Origin: Granulicella sp. L60
GTDB taxonomy: Bacteria; Acidobacteriota; Terriglobia; Terriglobales; Acidobacteriaceae
Assembly: GCF_009765825.1 (NCBI RefSeq)
Contig: NZ_LMUR01000018.1
Location: 496,135 to 560,134 of the forward strand
Length of the DNA stretch: 64,000 nt
Direction of reading: 5' to 3'
The first letter of the stretch is position 1, and each line of letters begins with the position of its first letter. Below are positions 7,497-16,987 of this stretch, piece after piece. Below the pieces are notes generated by a model. The model was not told the origin of the DNA, made no database searches, and saw only the letters and a program-made list of their open reading frames with translations. Made by a program: the position numbers and the translations under genes.

Positions 7497-9221
7497 CTAC
7501 TCTCCCGGCGCATGCCGGCCCGCGCCGACCGGCGGAGCATCGCGTTCCACCGGGTCCACAACCGTACCCGCAAGCTGAGCCCGCAGGCTGTCGTCGTCCG
7601 TACGCGCAAAGTACGCACGAAGATCCTCATCAGGCTGCCGCACCGCAATATAGCCGCGCAGCAAGCGTTCAATTGCATCTGGAACCTCATCCGCAGCCGC
7701 ACGAAAGCCTAACGGTCGTGCCGTCCGGGCAAACTTGCCCACCGCTCCGCCAACGCAAAAATAAAACGCATCCACCGACTGCCCGTCCTTCTTGATCTTC
7801 TTGCCCTCAAGTCCGATATCGGCGATCCAGTGTTGTCCGCAGCTATTCGTGCATCCCGTCACATGCAGCTTGATCTGCTGATCGAAGCCAGGCAGACGCT
7901 CCTCCATCTCACTCACCAGCCACTTCGAGAAGGCCTTCGTCTCGGCGATCGCCAGCTTGCAGAACTCGGTTCCCGTGCATGCGATAGCGCCACGCCAGAA
8001 CGTCGAAACCTCAACCCTCAGCTCCATGCTATTCAACTCAAGCTCAAGCGCCGCCGTCTCTCGATTCGGCACATTGACGATAATGATGTTCTGCATGATC
8101 GTCGTGCGCAACTCGCCATTGCCATACTTCTCGGCAAGCTCCGCCAGTTGCACAAGCTGATCGCCGGAGAGCCTCCCGCGAAGCACACTCGCACCCACCG
8201 AAGACAGCCCAGGCTGACGCTGCGGCGTCACTCCAATGTGATCGCGATAGACGTCATCGGGAACAACATCTTCCGAACTCGGGCTAGGATCCAATTTGTA
8301 ACCAAGCTTGACCTCTAATGCTTCCAGGAACGACTCCGCCGTCCAGCCATGCCTCATAAACAAGTACTTGATGCGCGCCCGCGTGCGGTTCTCGCGAAGC
8401 TCCTGCTGCTCACGGAATATCTCCGCCGTCGCATGGACGACCGCATACGCCTCATCCTGCTTGATGAACGCAGGAATCCGCACTGCCAGATGAGGCTCCG
8501 TCGAAAGCCCGCCCCCAACCCGCAGCGTATAACCAATCTCTTCTCCTCCGGCGACTGTACGCTTGATCGCAGTGAGCGCCACATCGTTGATCTCCGGGTA
8601 CGAGCACCACAACGGGCATCCCGTTACTGAAATCTTGAACTTTCGCGGCAGATTATAAAACTCAGGATTCGCGGTCAGCTTGTGAGCGATCTCCACCGCC
8701 AGTGGCGACGCGTCGATAAGCTCATGTCCATCGAGTCCCGCCAGCGGGCATCCCGTCACATTGCGAACCACATCGCCGCAGGCTCCCTTCGGGCTCAAGC
8801 CCACTGCGGTCAGCGCATCCACCACCTCCGGCAGAGCCTGGATCGTCAGCCAGTGCAGCTGGATGTTCTGCCGCGTCGTAATGTCTGCAAGATTCCGCGC
8901 ATACTTCTTCGTCAGCTCTCCGATCACGCGAAGCTGGGCGCTCGTCAGAATGCCGTTCGGCAGCCCGATACGCATCATGAAGTACTCTGTGGCCTTACCC
9001 TCGCCGCCCACTCCGCCGGTCGCGCCAATCCCATCGCCCTGCGTGTAGACGCCCCACCACTTGAAGTACATCCCCGCCCACTCCGGCAGCACCGACTCCC
9101 GGCCCTCTTTGGCGAACTGGCGGACCTCATCCCAAGCCTCCCACGGATTCTTCGCCAGCTTCAAGCGCTCGGCCTTCTGTGCTTTGGTCTCTTTCACTAC
9201 AGGTACGGCGGGAGTGCTCAT
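7497..9221 (-). CDS. nirA: Siroheme/4Fe-4S nitrite or sulfite reductase (NirA/SirA family)
   Basis: A six-electron reductase of nitrite to ammonia or sulfite to sulfide, with ferredoxin as the usual electron donor. The 574 residues show the duplicated ferritin-like half domains: TTRQNIQLHW and GCGDVVRNVTGCP-like ACGDVVRNVTGCPLAG in the first half. In the second are ACTGTEFCKLAIAETK and VTGCTNSCGQHWIADIGL, which hold the four cluster Cys. The CTGxxFC and SCGQ variants are typical of NirA/SirA rather than NADPH-type CysI. No nitrate reductase or transporter is nearby, whereas a Cys-rich leader peptide and attenuator precede it, so assimilatory sulfite reduction is the better guess. The next two genes make its siroheme. 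Confidence 0.9.
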   Translation of the reverse strand: MSTPAVPVVKETKAQKAERLKLAKNPWEAWDEVRQFAKEGRESVLPEWAGMYFKWWGVYTQGDGIGATGGVGGEGKATEYFMMRIGLPNGILTSAQLRVIGELTKKYARNLADITTRQNIQLHWLTIQALPEVVDALTAVGLSPKGACGDVVRNVTGCPLAGLDGHELIDASPLAVEIAHKLTANPEFYNLPRKFKISVTGCPLWCSYPEINDVALTAIKRTVAGGEEIGYTLRVGGGLSTEPHLAVRIPAFIKQDEAYAVVHATAEIFREQQELRENRTRARIKYLFMRHGWTAESFLEALEVKLGYKLDPSPSSEDVVPDDVYRDHIGVTPQRQPGLSSVGASVLRGRLSGDQLVQLAELAEKYGNGELRTTIMQNIIIVNVPNRETAALELELNSMELRVEVSTFWRGAIACTGTEFCKLAIAETKAFSKWLVSEMEERLPGFDQQIKLHVTGCTNSCGQHWIADIGLEGKKIKKDGQSVDAFYFCVGGAVGKFARTARPLGFRAAADEVPDAIERLLRGYIAVRQPDEDLRAYFARTDDDSLRAQLAGTVVDPVERDAPPVGAGRHAPGE

Positions 9222-9268
9222 GCTGATTGTCCTTCGATGGTGAGGTAACCGATCTGATTACGGCGGAG

Positions 9269-9295
9269 ACAGAAAAGCCCACTCGGTAAGTGGGC
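9269..9295 (-). terminator. Attenuator hairpin in the nirA leader
   Basis: On the minus strand GCCCACT (9295-9289) pairs with AGTGGGC (9283-9277) around TACCG and is followed by TTTTCTGT. It lies between the Cys-rich leader frame (ends 9324) and the nirA start (9221). Two tandem copies of the complement of its 5' side (ACTTAC on the + strand, 9315-9320 and 9322-9327) overlap the leader stop codon and could form a competing antiterminator. Confidence 0.75.
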
Positions 9296-9323
9296 GCTGA
9301 TTGCTTTGCTTGAGACTTACAAC

Positions 9324-9419
9324 TTACTCAATGGGTCTGTTACCCAGGCAAAGACAACGGCGCGCACAGTCACGACGACACGTACAACAAGCGGCAAAGT
9401 CCGTAATCCCAAACGCCAT
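9324..9419 (-). CDS. Cys-rich leader peptide of the nirA operon
   Basis: A 31-codon frame with six Cys codons at positions 11, 12, 14, 18, 22 and 24 (codons at 9348-9389) ends in TAA at 9324-9326. The Cys block reads ACCTCRRDCARRCLCL. A GAGG precedes the ATG, but by only one base, so the initiation site is weak. Within and after the frame are a hairpin TGGGT/ACCCA (9332-9346) and then the terminator hairpin 9277-9295. This is the arrangement expected for cysteine attenuation: ribosomes stalling on Cys codons would favour antitermination of nirA-sirC-cobA. Poly-Cys leader peptides are known before sulfur genes in actinobacteria. Here the function is inferred from sequence only. Confidence 0.7.
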   Translation of the reverse strand: MAFGITDFAACCTCRRDCARRCLCLGNRPIE

Positions 9420-9431
9420 ACCTCAAGGTTA

Positions 9432-9500
9432 GTTCCGCTGGCCACAGCCGTCAAGGTGGCCTCACGCCTCCACTTGCCTGTGACCCTCGGAAGAGCGTGC
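9432..9500 (-). promoter_or_regulatory. Structured 5' leader segment upstream of the Cys peptide
   Basis: Inverted repeat GGCCAC (9440-9445) / GTGGCC (9456-9461) with a 10-base loop, plus a second possible stem TCAC/GTGA nearby. I could not match it to a SAM, cobalamin or TPP riboswitch consensus. It may be a further regulatory structure, or simply part of the untranslated leader. Confidence 0.35.
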
Positions 9501-9569
9501 TCTCAACTCATCGAATCTGATTTATCGTCGCTATAGCGAATCGAGAGTGATAGAGGATAACGCCCGCAG

Positions 9570-11987
9570 ATGGAAAGTATCTTGTCGAAGCATCTCCCAA
9601 ACAACCGGAAACAACTACCCCTGCCCCTCTGCATCGCGGCCACTCTGCTCACCACAGCACTCTCCATCTGCTCGCCAACCTACGCCCAAGCGAATAACCA
9701 GACAAATAGCCAGACCGACAAAGCCTCCACCCCCTACGAAGCTGTCGACCCACTCATCGGGACCGGTCCCGACGGCCACACCTTCCCCGGCGCAACCGTT
9801 CCCTTCGGAATGGTCCAGCTCAGTCCCGACACCCAGATCCGCCACTTCAAGCAGAGCTACAAGTGGGCCGCAGGCTACCGCTACGAAGACACCACCATCC
9901 TCGGCTTCTCCCACACCCACTTCTCCGGCGCAGGCCACTCCGACCTCGGCGACATGCTCCTCCAGCCCATCTCCGGAGAGGTCCGTCTCGACCCCGGCGA
10001 CATCGATCACCCCAACTCCGGCTACCGCTCGCGCTTCACCCACAAGACTGAAACAGCCCATCCCGGCTACTATGCCGTGACTCTCGACGACTACAACATC
10101 CGTGCCGAACTCACTGCCACCCCACGCGTCGGCGTCCACCGCTACACCTTCCCCACCGGCCAGCTCGAACACGTCCTCATGGACCTCCGCTCCTCCATCT
10201 ACAACTACGAGGGCAAAGTCCTCTGGTCGCGCATCCGCATCCGTCCCGACGGCACCATCACCGGCATGCGCGAAACCCGAGGCTGGGCACCCGGACGTCA
10301 GCTTTACTTCGCCATGCGCTTCTCCCAGCCGCTCGCCAGCCACTCCCTCTACGACCGCGAGCCTCCCGTCGAATATCACGGCTTCGCCACGCCCGGCACC
10401 GGCTCGCAGGACAAACAGTCCATCGAAGGCCGAGGCCTCGTCGCCGTCTTCGACTTCGCAACCACCAGCCAGCCTCTCATCGTCAAAGTAGCCCTCTCGC
10501 CCACCAGCGAAGACAACGCCATCGCCAACATGGACGCCGAAGCCCCCACCTTCGACTTCGACCAGATCCACGCCGCTGCCCGCGCCTCCTGGGAACGCGC
10601 CCTCGCCGCTATCGACATCCACGCCACACCCGACATGCGGAAGAACCTCTACACCGCGCTCTACCACACCCTCCTCGCCCCCAGCATCTCTATGGACGTG
10701 GACGGCAGCTATCGCGGTCCCGACAACCAGGTCCACAAAGCCGACGGCTTCCACTTCGTCTCCAGCTTCTCCCTCTGGGACACCTACCGCGCCGAGCAGC
10801 CCCTCATGACCCTTATCGAACCCGAGAGCCGCACCGTCGACGTAGTCCGCTCCCTCATCGAATCGCAAAAAGAAAGCCCCTTCGGCATCCTCCCCATCTG
10901 GCAGTTCCAGGGCATCGAAACCTGGTGCATGATCGGCTACCACGCCGTCCCCGAGATCGCCGACGCCTACATGAAGGGCATCCACGGTTTCGACGCCAAA
11001 CAAGCTCTCGACGCCATGGTCGCCAGCGCCACCTACGCCCCCTACGGCAATCTCGGCGAGTACATGAAGCTCGGCTACGTCCCCGTAGATCACGACGGCG
11101 AAGCCGCCTCCAAGACCATGGAGTACGCCTTCGACGACTGGACCATCTCCCGAATGGCCGCCAGCATGGGCCAAAAAGACATCGCCGCCACCTTCGCCAA
11201 ACGAGCCGAAAACTGGCGCAACGTCTTCAATCCGCAGACCGGCTTCGTCCAGCCCAAACTAGCCGACGGTACCTTCCGCGAACCCTTCGATCCCGCCCGC
11301 GCAGGAGCCGACAGCGGCTTCACCGAAGGCAACTCCTGGCAGTACTCCTGGTACCAGCCGCAGGACGAAGCCGGCCTCATCCATCTCCTCAGAGGCGACC
11401 AGCAACTTGTCGCAAAACTCGACGCTATGTTCGACGCCAAAGTCGATCCCAGACAATACGCCGACGTCGAAGACATCGGAGGCCTCATCGGCCAGTACAT
11501 CCACGGCAACGAGCCCAGCCACCATCTCGCCTATCTCTACAACTACGCCGGCCAGCCCTGGCGCACCCAGAAGCGGCTCCAGCAGATCGTCGACTCCCAG
11601 TACCGTCCCGCCCCAGACGGCCTCGTAGGCAACGACGACCTCGGCCAGATGTCCGCATGGCTCCTCTTCACCTCACTCGGTTTCTACCCCGTAGCTCCAG
11701 CCTCAAACGAGTACGTCATCGGCCGCCCATTCGTAGAAGAGGCAACGCTGAACCTCCCCAACGGCAGACACTTCCGCATCACCGCCGAGCACATGACCCC
11801 ACAAAACCCCTATGTCTCCAGCATCACTCTCAACGGCAAGCCGCTCGACCGCAGCTATCTGCGGCACGAAGAGATCATGCAGGGAGGAGAACTCCACTTC
11901 ATCATGGGATCAAAACCCAACGTCACCTGGGGAACAGAGCCATCCGCCCGTCCGTACTCCATGACGTCAGCCACGCAAACCCATTAA
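9570..11987 (+). CDS. GH92 family alpha-mannosidase, secreted
   Basis: A calcium-dependent exo-acting alpha-mannosidase, predicted to trim mannose from glycoproteins or mannans outside the cytoplasm. The 805-residue protein has an N-terminal signal peptide (CIAATLLTTALSICSPTYA). The GH92 N-domain follows, starting VDPLIGTGPDGHTFPGATVPFG (quoted in part: DPLIGTGPDGHTFPGA), with GFSHTHFSGAGHSDLGD. The catalytic barrel carries FSLWDTYRAEQPL, GNEPSHHLAYLYNYAGQPW and GNDDLGQMSAWLLFTSLGFYP, all strongly conserved in GH92. Linkage specificity cannot be read. GH20 and GH29 enzymes elsewhere in the window suggest use of complex glycans. It is convergent with phoU, 8 bases away, and may be monocistronic. 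Confidence 0.93.
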   Translation: MESILSKHLPNNRKQLPLPLCIAATLLTTALSICSPTYAQANNQTNSQTDKASTPYEAVDPLIGTGPDGHTFPGATVPFGMVQLSPDTQIRHFKQSYKWAAGYRYEDTTILGFSHTHFSGAGHSDLGDMLLQPISGEVRLDPGDIDHPNSGYRSRFTHKTETAHPGYYAVTLDDYNIRAELTATPRVGVHRYTFPTGQLEHVLMDLRSSIYNYEGKVLWSRIRIRPDGTITGMRETRGWAPGRQLYFAMRFSQPLASHSLYDREPPVEYHGFATPGTGSQDKQSIEGRGLVAVFDFATTSQPLIVKVALSPTSEDNAIANMDAEAPTFDFDQIHAAARASWERALAAIDIHATPDMRKNLYTALYHTLLAPSISMDVDGSYRGPDNQVHKADGFHFVSSFSLWDTYRAEQPLMTLIEPESRTVDVVRSLIESQKESPFGILPIWQFQGIETWCMIGYHAVPEIADAYMKGIHGFDAKQALDAMVASATYAPYGNLGEYMKLGYVPVDHDGEAASKTMEYAFDDWTISRMAASMGQKDIAATFAKRAENWRNVFNPQTGFVQPKLADGTFREPFDPARAGADSGFTEGNSWQYSWYQPQDEAGLIHLLRGDQQLVAKLDAMFDAKVDPRQYADVEDIGGLIGQYIHGNEPSHHLAYLYNYAGQPWRTQKRLQQIVDSQYRPAPDGLVGNDDLGQMSAWLLFTSLGFYPVAPASNEYVIGRPFVEEATLNLPNGRHFRITAEHMTPQNPYVSSITLNGKPLDRSYLRHEEIMQGGELHFIMGSKPNVTWGTEPSARPYSMTSATQTH

Positions 11988-11995
11988 GCGAGACG

Positions 11996-12670
11996 CTACT
12001 CCGCCTCAACTAGCGAAAGCTTGTGCCGCACATCCGAGCCCCGCACCCAAAAGATCACGTCCTCCGCGATATTCGTGGCGTGGTCTGCCGCACGCTCCAG
12101 GTTTCGCGAGATGATGATCGCATTCAGCGCCTGCCCGCTCACCACAGGATGCTGCTGCATCACCTCCACCAGCTCCGCCTGCACATCGCGGTTCATATCG
12201 TCGATCTCGTCGTCCATCGCCAGCACCGACTCCGCCAGCTTCGCATCCGCCTCCAGCAGAGACTGGATCGCCCGCCGGATCATCACGCCCACCTTCTCTC
12301 CCATATCGGGAATGTCGATCGGCAGAGAGATCTTCGGCGAGTCATACAAAAACTGCGTCCGCGAGGCGATATTGGTCGCCTGGTCGCCAATCCTCTCCAG
12401 GTCCCCGTTGATCTTAATCACCGAGAGAATAAAACGCAGGTCGATCGCCATCGGCTGCTCTTTCGCCAGCAGGTCGTACGCCATCTCGTCCACATCACGT
12501 TCGGCCGTATTGATCGCCGCTTCAATCTCTTTCACGTGATCGCATAGCCCCAGGTCGCCCGTCAGGTACGCCTCCAGCGAAAGCGAGAGCGCCTGCTGCG
12601 ACAACGCCGCCATCGCAAGCAGCTTGTCCTTGAGCGCAACCAGTTGTTGTTGAAAATTAATGCGTGGCAT
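11996..12670 (-). CDS. phoU: Phosphate signalling protein PhoU
   Basis: A cytoplasmic negative regulator of the PhoR/PhoB phosphate response and of the Pst transporter. Two three-helix bundles repeat the metal-binding pattern: KINGDLERIGDQATNIA in the first half and ISRNLERAADHATNIAEDV in the second. The 224-residue length is standard. The frame is open to 12700, but ATG 12670 (MPRINFQQQL) has GAGGG at a suitable distance and matches the family start. No pstSCAB or phoR genes are adjacent, so phoU stands apart from the classic operon here. Confidence 0.95.
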   Translation of the reverse strand: MPRINFQQQLVALKDKLLAMAALSQQALSLSLEAYLTGDLGLCDHVKEIEAAINTAERDVDEMAYDLLAKEQPMAIDLRFILSVIKINGDLERIGDQATNIASRTQFLYDSPKISLPIDIPDMGEKVGVMIRRAIQSLLEADAKLAESVLAMDDEIDDMNRDVQAELVEVMQQHPVVSGQALNAIIISRNLERAADHATNIAEDVIFWVRGSDVRHKLSLVEAE

Positions 12671-12787
12671 GGGGCGGGTCCCTCGTAAAGACCAATGCAC
12701 TATTGTGACGTAAAGAAGGTAAACGAACTATAAATATCTTCGCCCCAGGGTGCGAGAGGAGTACATCCTTCGTGGTATCAACATCCG

Positions 12788-15700
12788 CTATCGGTAAAGC
12801 AGATAACGCTCCCTCCGCGCCTTAAAGCTCGTCAGATCCGCCTCCCATGCCTTCGCAATCTTTCGCGGATCGTCGGCGTTCGCCAGCGCCTGCATCGTAT
12901 CCACATTCGCAACCAGAAGGCTCGCCTTCGCCAACTGAAACTCCGGATACAGATGGTGCAACGCGCTGATCAACTCAATCCCCATCTCCGGCGCGTCCAG
13001 CACACTCCGATCCGTCACCGTAAACGTTACCCCCGGAATCGTCTTCCCATGAAACGGATAATGATTCGCGTCGTCCGCGACCAAAAAACTCGTAGCTGCA
13101 ACCGTCACCCCCGGAATCTTCCTCGCCGTCAGGTACGCCGCCAACTCAGGCCCATTGATATAAGCGGCCCCAATCTGCTCAAACGGCGTCTCCGTCCCGC
13201 GCCCCACCGAGATATTCGTCATCTCCGCCAACCCAATTCCCGGATAGAGAACCGCCGCCCTTGCACTGCGCAGATTCGGACTCGGATTGATCCACGTCAG
13301 CCCCGTCTCGCCGAAGTACTGACTCCGCTCCCAGCCCTGCATCGGCACCACCGTAAGCTGCGCCTGAATCGGCGCCCGCGCATTCGGCGAACTACCCGCC
13401 TGCACCAGCCGCTCCTTGTTGAAGTAGCGCGCAAGCTCCCCCAACGTCATCCCCTGCCGCACCGGCAGCGGCATATAGTCCGTGTACGACTCTACCCCAA
13501 CATCCGACACTGGCCCCTGCACCGTCACTCCTCCAATCGGATTCGGACGATCCAGCACAATAATCTCGATGCGCGCCTTCGCAGCAGTCTCCAGAAAATA
13601 CCCCACCACCGCCTCATACGTATAGAACCGAACCCCAGCATCCTGCAGATCGATCACCACCGCATCCAGATCTTTCAGCGACTCAACACTCGGATGCCGC
13701 TGCTCCTCCTTCGTCCCATACAAACTCACGACCGGCAGATGCGTCGCCGTATCCACCTCACTCCCGATCTTCGTCGTATCCTTCGTCCCATACAGGCCGT
13801 GCTCCGGCGTAAACAGCGTCTTCACCTGCACCTCAGGAAGACTATGCATCAGTACGTCGATCGTGCGGTGTCCCTCGCGATCCACCCCGTTCTGATTCGT
13901 CAGCACACCCACCCGCAGCCGTCCATCATGCCGCTTCGCCGCCAGCGCTAGAGCGTCGAAGTGCGTCGCCTCCAGCACATCAATCCCCGTCAAAGTCGTC
14001 GCAGAGCCCCCGGCAGCCACCGAACCCTGCTGTTCCAGATGAAGCGCTCGCGCCGCAGCCGTAGCCACCTGCCCACGCAGCATCGAGATCGGAGCCCCAC
14101 CGCGCGGATGAACCGCATTCGCCAGCAACACCACAAACGTATCGCTCCCCGGATCCATCCACAGAGAAGTCCCCGTAAAGCCCGTATGCCCAAAGCTTCC
14201 AATCGGAAACACCTCGCCCCGAGGCCGCGAGTACGCCGTGTTGATATCCCACCCAAAACCCCGCGTCGCAACGCCCTTCGTTACCTTGCCGTCCGGCGTC
14301 AACACCGTCGCATCCGTCACCGCCGTAGTAGGCTGCTGCGGTTCCGTCATCAGCTTCAAGGTAGCCTGCGTCAGCGGAAAGTCACTAGGCCGACCCGCCA
14401 ACCGATCCAGCAGCGCCTGAGCAAACAAAGCAACATCGGCCGCCGTAGAAAACACCCCCGCATGCCCCGCCACTCCACCCATCCGCCGCGTCGTAGGATC
14501 ATGCACCGTCCCCCGCAGCATTCGCCCGAAGTCCGGATTCGTCTCCTTTGTTCCCTGATCGTCGTACTCCGTCGGCGCAATGTTTTCGACCCAATCAGTC
14601 CACGTGGTGAACCCTCCGTCACACAGCCGGTTCCGATCATGCGAGTCCACACCATCCTTGTTCCGGCAGTCATACAACTTCAGATAGCGAGTCGAGTTCA
14701 TGCCAAGAGGCTGAAAGATAAACCGCTGCGCATACTCCTCAAGCCGGAATCCGCTGACCTTCTCCACCAGAGCCCCCAGCGTGATGAAGTTGATGTCCGA
14801 ATAGACAAAGTGCGTCCCCGGCGTCGAATCCAGACCCGCACTCATCGCCCGCCGAATCCCCTCGTCCCTATCCGGAGCAGCCAGCCCCCACGCATCCTTC
14901 AGATCCACATCCGGCGGCAACCCCGAGTAATGCGTCAGCAGCTCCCGAATCGTCACGCTCCCCTTACCATTCACACCAAACTCAGGCAGATACTTCGCCA
15001 CCGGATCATCGAACCCAATCTTGTGCTGCTCATACAACTGCATCACCGCCACCGCCGTCACCAGGCACTTCGACAGCGAAGCCATATCGAACACCGTATC
15101 CTCGGTCATCGGTTCGACCACCGGCTCGAGCGCGCGGCTACCAAACGCCTGCTCAAACACCGTCTTCCCACCATGCCCAACCAGCACCACCGCACCCGGC
15201 AGCTTCTTCGTCGCAATCGCCTGGTTCACCAGCGTCGCAACCCCACTAAAATCCCCCTCCCTTTGACCCTCAGCCTGCACCCTCGCACCCGCAGCAGGCG
15301 AAGCCGCCTCACACCGCGCTGGCGCCAGCAACGGAACCGCAAGCGCAACCACCGCAACCACTCCCGCCGCAACCTTCCTTCCGCTTCGATCACCCGGCAG
15401 CACAAAGCTCGCCAACGTCCCAATCGCGAACGTCACCACCGCCCCAATCAGCACATACCAGGTGAATGCGATATGCGGCACCGTCACCGGCCCCACCCGA
15501 ATCACTCCAGGACTAAGCCACATGAAGAGGTTCAACGCAAACCCGCACACCATCCCCACAATCGCCCCCGCCTGCGTCGCATACCGCGTCAGCGTTCCCA
15601 GCAGAAACACTCCAAGCAACGCCCCATACGCCACCGAAGCGATCGACAGACCCACCTCCACTACATGCCCCTTCCCGCCCGCAAAGATGCTGTACACCGC

Positions 15701-16885
15701 CACCGCAAACAGCACCAGTGCCCACATCACCGTGCTCGCACGCGAGATCATCATTCGCTCCCGGCCATCCGCCTCCGGCCTCCAGTGCATATAGAAATCC
15801 ACTACCGTCGTCGAAGAAAGCGAATTCAACGCCGCGCTCAAGTTCGACATCGCCGCCGCCAGAATCGCCGCCACCAGCAGCCCCGCAATCCCAATCGGCA
15901 TCTCCCGCACAATGAACGTCGGAAAGATCCGATCCGCCGAAGCAAACGCCATCGGATGCAGTCCATAAAAAACATAAAGCCCCGCACCGATAAACAGAAA
16001 CAACGTGAACTGCACAAAGATCACCACACCACTCGACAGCAGCGCCAGTCTCGACTCTCGCAGATTCCTCGCCGCCAGCATCCGCTGCACCATCAACTGA
16101 TCCGTCCCATGCGAGGCCATCGTCAAAAACGTCCCGCCCAGCACACCCGCCCAGAACGTATAACTCTGCGTCAGGTTGAATGCAAAGTGAAACAGCTTAA
16201 ACTTCCCCGCTCTCGCGGCCACCTCATGAATGTGCCCCCAACCCCCCGGAACATGCGTGCCCAGCGTCGCAATCGCCACCATCGTCCCGCCGATGTAGAT
16301 CGCCATCTGCACCACATCCGTCCATATCACCGCCGCCATCCCGCCCTCAAACGTGTACAGCAGCGTCAGCGCCGAGATGATTCCAATCGACAACACATCC
16401 TTCGTCCCAATCGCAATCCCCACCACAATGCTCACCGCAAACACCCTTACGCCCTCAGCCGCAGCCCGCGTCAGTAGAAACAGCCCCGCTGTCACCTTGT
16501 GCAGCGTATGTCCAAACCTCTGATCGATCAGTTGATACGCCGTCAGCATCTCGCCGCGAAAGTACTTCGGCAGAAAGATCAGCGCCACCATCACCCGGCC
16601 AATCATGTACCCAATCACAATCTGCAAAAATCCAAAGTCCCCCGCGAACGCCACGCCCGGAATGCTGATAATCGTCAGCGTGCTCGTCTCCGCCGAAACA
16701 ATCGACAGCGAGATCGCCCACCAGGGAATCGTCTTGTCCGCAAGAAAGTAGCTCCGCAGCGAACGCGAATCGCCGTCTTTCTTCCCTCGAAAGCGCAGCC
16801 CAAATAGCGTAATGCCGATCAGGTAGACCACGATCAGCGCAAGATCGAAAGGGTGAAGGCGTGTTGGCACAGCGGCGGCTAGCAT
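12788..16885 (-). CDS. Fusion: Na+/solute symporter + serine hydrolase + NamZ-type exo-muramidase
   Basis: One uninterrupted 1365-codon frame holds three parts. Residues 1 to about 500 form a 13-14 helix SSS-family sodium/solute symporter (SIVSAETSTLTIISIPG, GTDQLMVQRMLAAR, MSNLSAALNSLSSTTV). Residues 505-530 look like a signal peptide or extra helix ending ARCEAAS. Residues about 545-955 are a class-C beta-lactamase-like serine hydrolase with SLSK (603-606), YSD (695-697) and HTG (900-902). Residues about 965-1365 are a DUF1343/NamZ domain (GVLTNQNGVDREG, TLFTPEHGLYG, DLQDAGVRFYTY, LDRPNPIGG). NamZ releases MurNAc from peptidoglycan ends, and YbbE-like hydrolases accompany it in Bacillus. 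The internal signal-like segment would place both enzymes in the periplasm. Divergent from an amino-sugar kinase. Confidence 0.88.
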   Translation of the reverse strand: MLAAAVPTRLHPFDLALIVVYLIGITLFGLRFRGKKDGDSRSLRSYFLADKTIPWWAISLSIVSAETSTLTIISIPGVAFAGDFGFLQIVIGYMIGRVMVALIFLPKYFRGEMLTAYQLIDQRFGHTLHKVTAGLFLLTRAAAEGVRVFAVSIVVGIAIGTKDVLSIGIISALTLLYTFEGGMAAVIWTDVVQMAIYIGGTMVAIATLGTHVPGGWGHIHEVAARAGKFKLFHFAFNLTQSYTFWAGVLGGTFLTMASHGTDQLMVQRMLAARNLRESRLALLSSGVVIFVQFTLFLFIGAGLYVFYGLHPMAFASADRIFPTFIVREMPIGIAGLLVAAILAAAMSNLSAALNSLSSTTVVDFYMHWRPEADGRERMMISRASTVMWALVLFAVAVYSIFAGGKGHVVEVGLSIASVAYGALLGVFLLGTLTRYATQAGAIVGMVCGFALNLFMWLSPGVIRVGPVTVPHIAFTWYVLIGAVVTFAIGTLASFVLPGDRSGRKVAAGVVAVVALAVPLLAPARCEAASPAAGARVQAEGQREGDFSGVATLVNQAIATKKLPGAVVLVGHGGKTVFEQAFGSRALEPVVEPMTEDTVFDMASLSKCLVTAVAVMQLYEQHKIGFDDPVAKYLPEFGVNGKGSVTIRELLTHYSGLPPDVDLKDAWGLAAPDRDEGIRRAMSAGLDSTPGTHFVYSDINFITLGALVEKVSGFRLEEYAQRFIFQPLGMNSTRYLKLYDCRNKDGVDSHDRNRLCDGGFTTWTDWVENIAPTEYDDQGTKETNPDFGRMLRGTVHDPTTRRMGGVAGHAGVFSTAADVALFAQALLDRLAGRPSDFPLTQATLKLMTEPQQPTTAVTDATVLTPDGKVTKGVATRGFGWDINTAYSRPRGEVFPIGSFGHTGFTGTSLWMDPGSDTFVVLLANAVHPRGGAPISMLRGQVATAAARALHLEQQGSVAAGGSATTLTGIDVLEATHFDALALAAKRHDGRLRVGVLTNQNGVDREGHRTIDVLMHSLPEVQVKTLFTPEHGLYGTKDTTKIGSEVDTATHLPVVSLYGTKEEQRHPSVESLKDLDAVVIDLQDAGVRFYTYEAVVGYFLETAAKARIEIIVLDRPNPIGGVTVQGPVSDVGVESYTDYMPLPVRQGMTLGELARYFNKERLVQAGSSPNARAPIQAQLTVVPMQGWERSQYFGETGLTWINPSPNLRSARAAVLYPGIGLAEMTNISVGRGTETPFEQIGAAYINGPELAAYLTARKIPGVTVAATSFLVADDANHYPFHGKTIPGVTFTVTDRSVLDAPEMGIELISALHHLYPEFQLAKASLLVANVDTMQALANADDPRKIAKAWEADLTSFKARRERYLLYR

Positions 16886-16987
16886 TCGTGCAAGTGTATA
16901 GCGATACCCACCCGTCTCGCAGCCGCGCGTACCCCATCCAGCACACTGTAATTACGCCTCACCAAAGATGGTGCGGCCTCGCGACCG

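Noticed and set aside
9430..9540. SAM or cobalamin riboswitch before the siroheme/NirA operon
   Set aside because: A GTGGAGG stretch recalls the SAM-I core, but the remaining conserved segments are absent; kept only as an unassigned structure.
9615..11174. 519-codon open frame on the minus strand
   Set aside because: Antisense shadow of the GH92 gene; its Gly/Val/Glu-rich text has no domain and the + strand gene is unambiguous.
13961..16477. Very long open frame (838 codons) on the + strand
   Set aside because: It is antisense to the symporter/NamZ fusion. The translation is Arg/His/Pro-rich low complexity, as expected from strong base skew, and no domain is recognisable.
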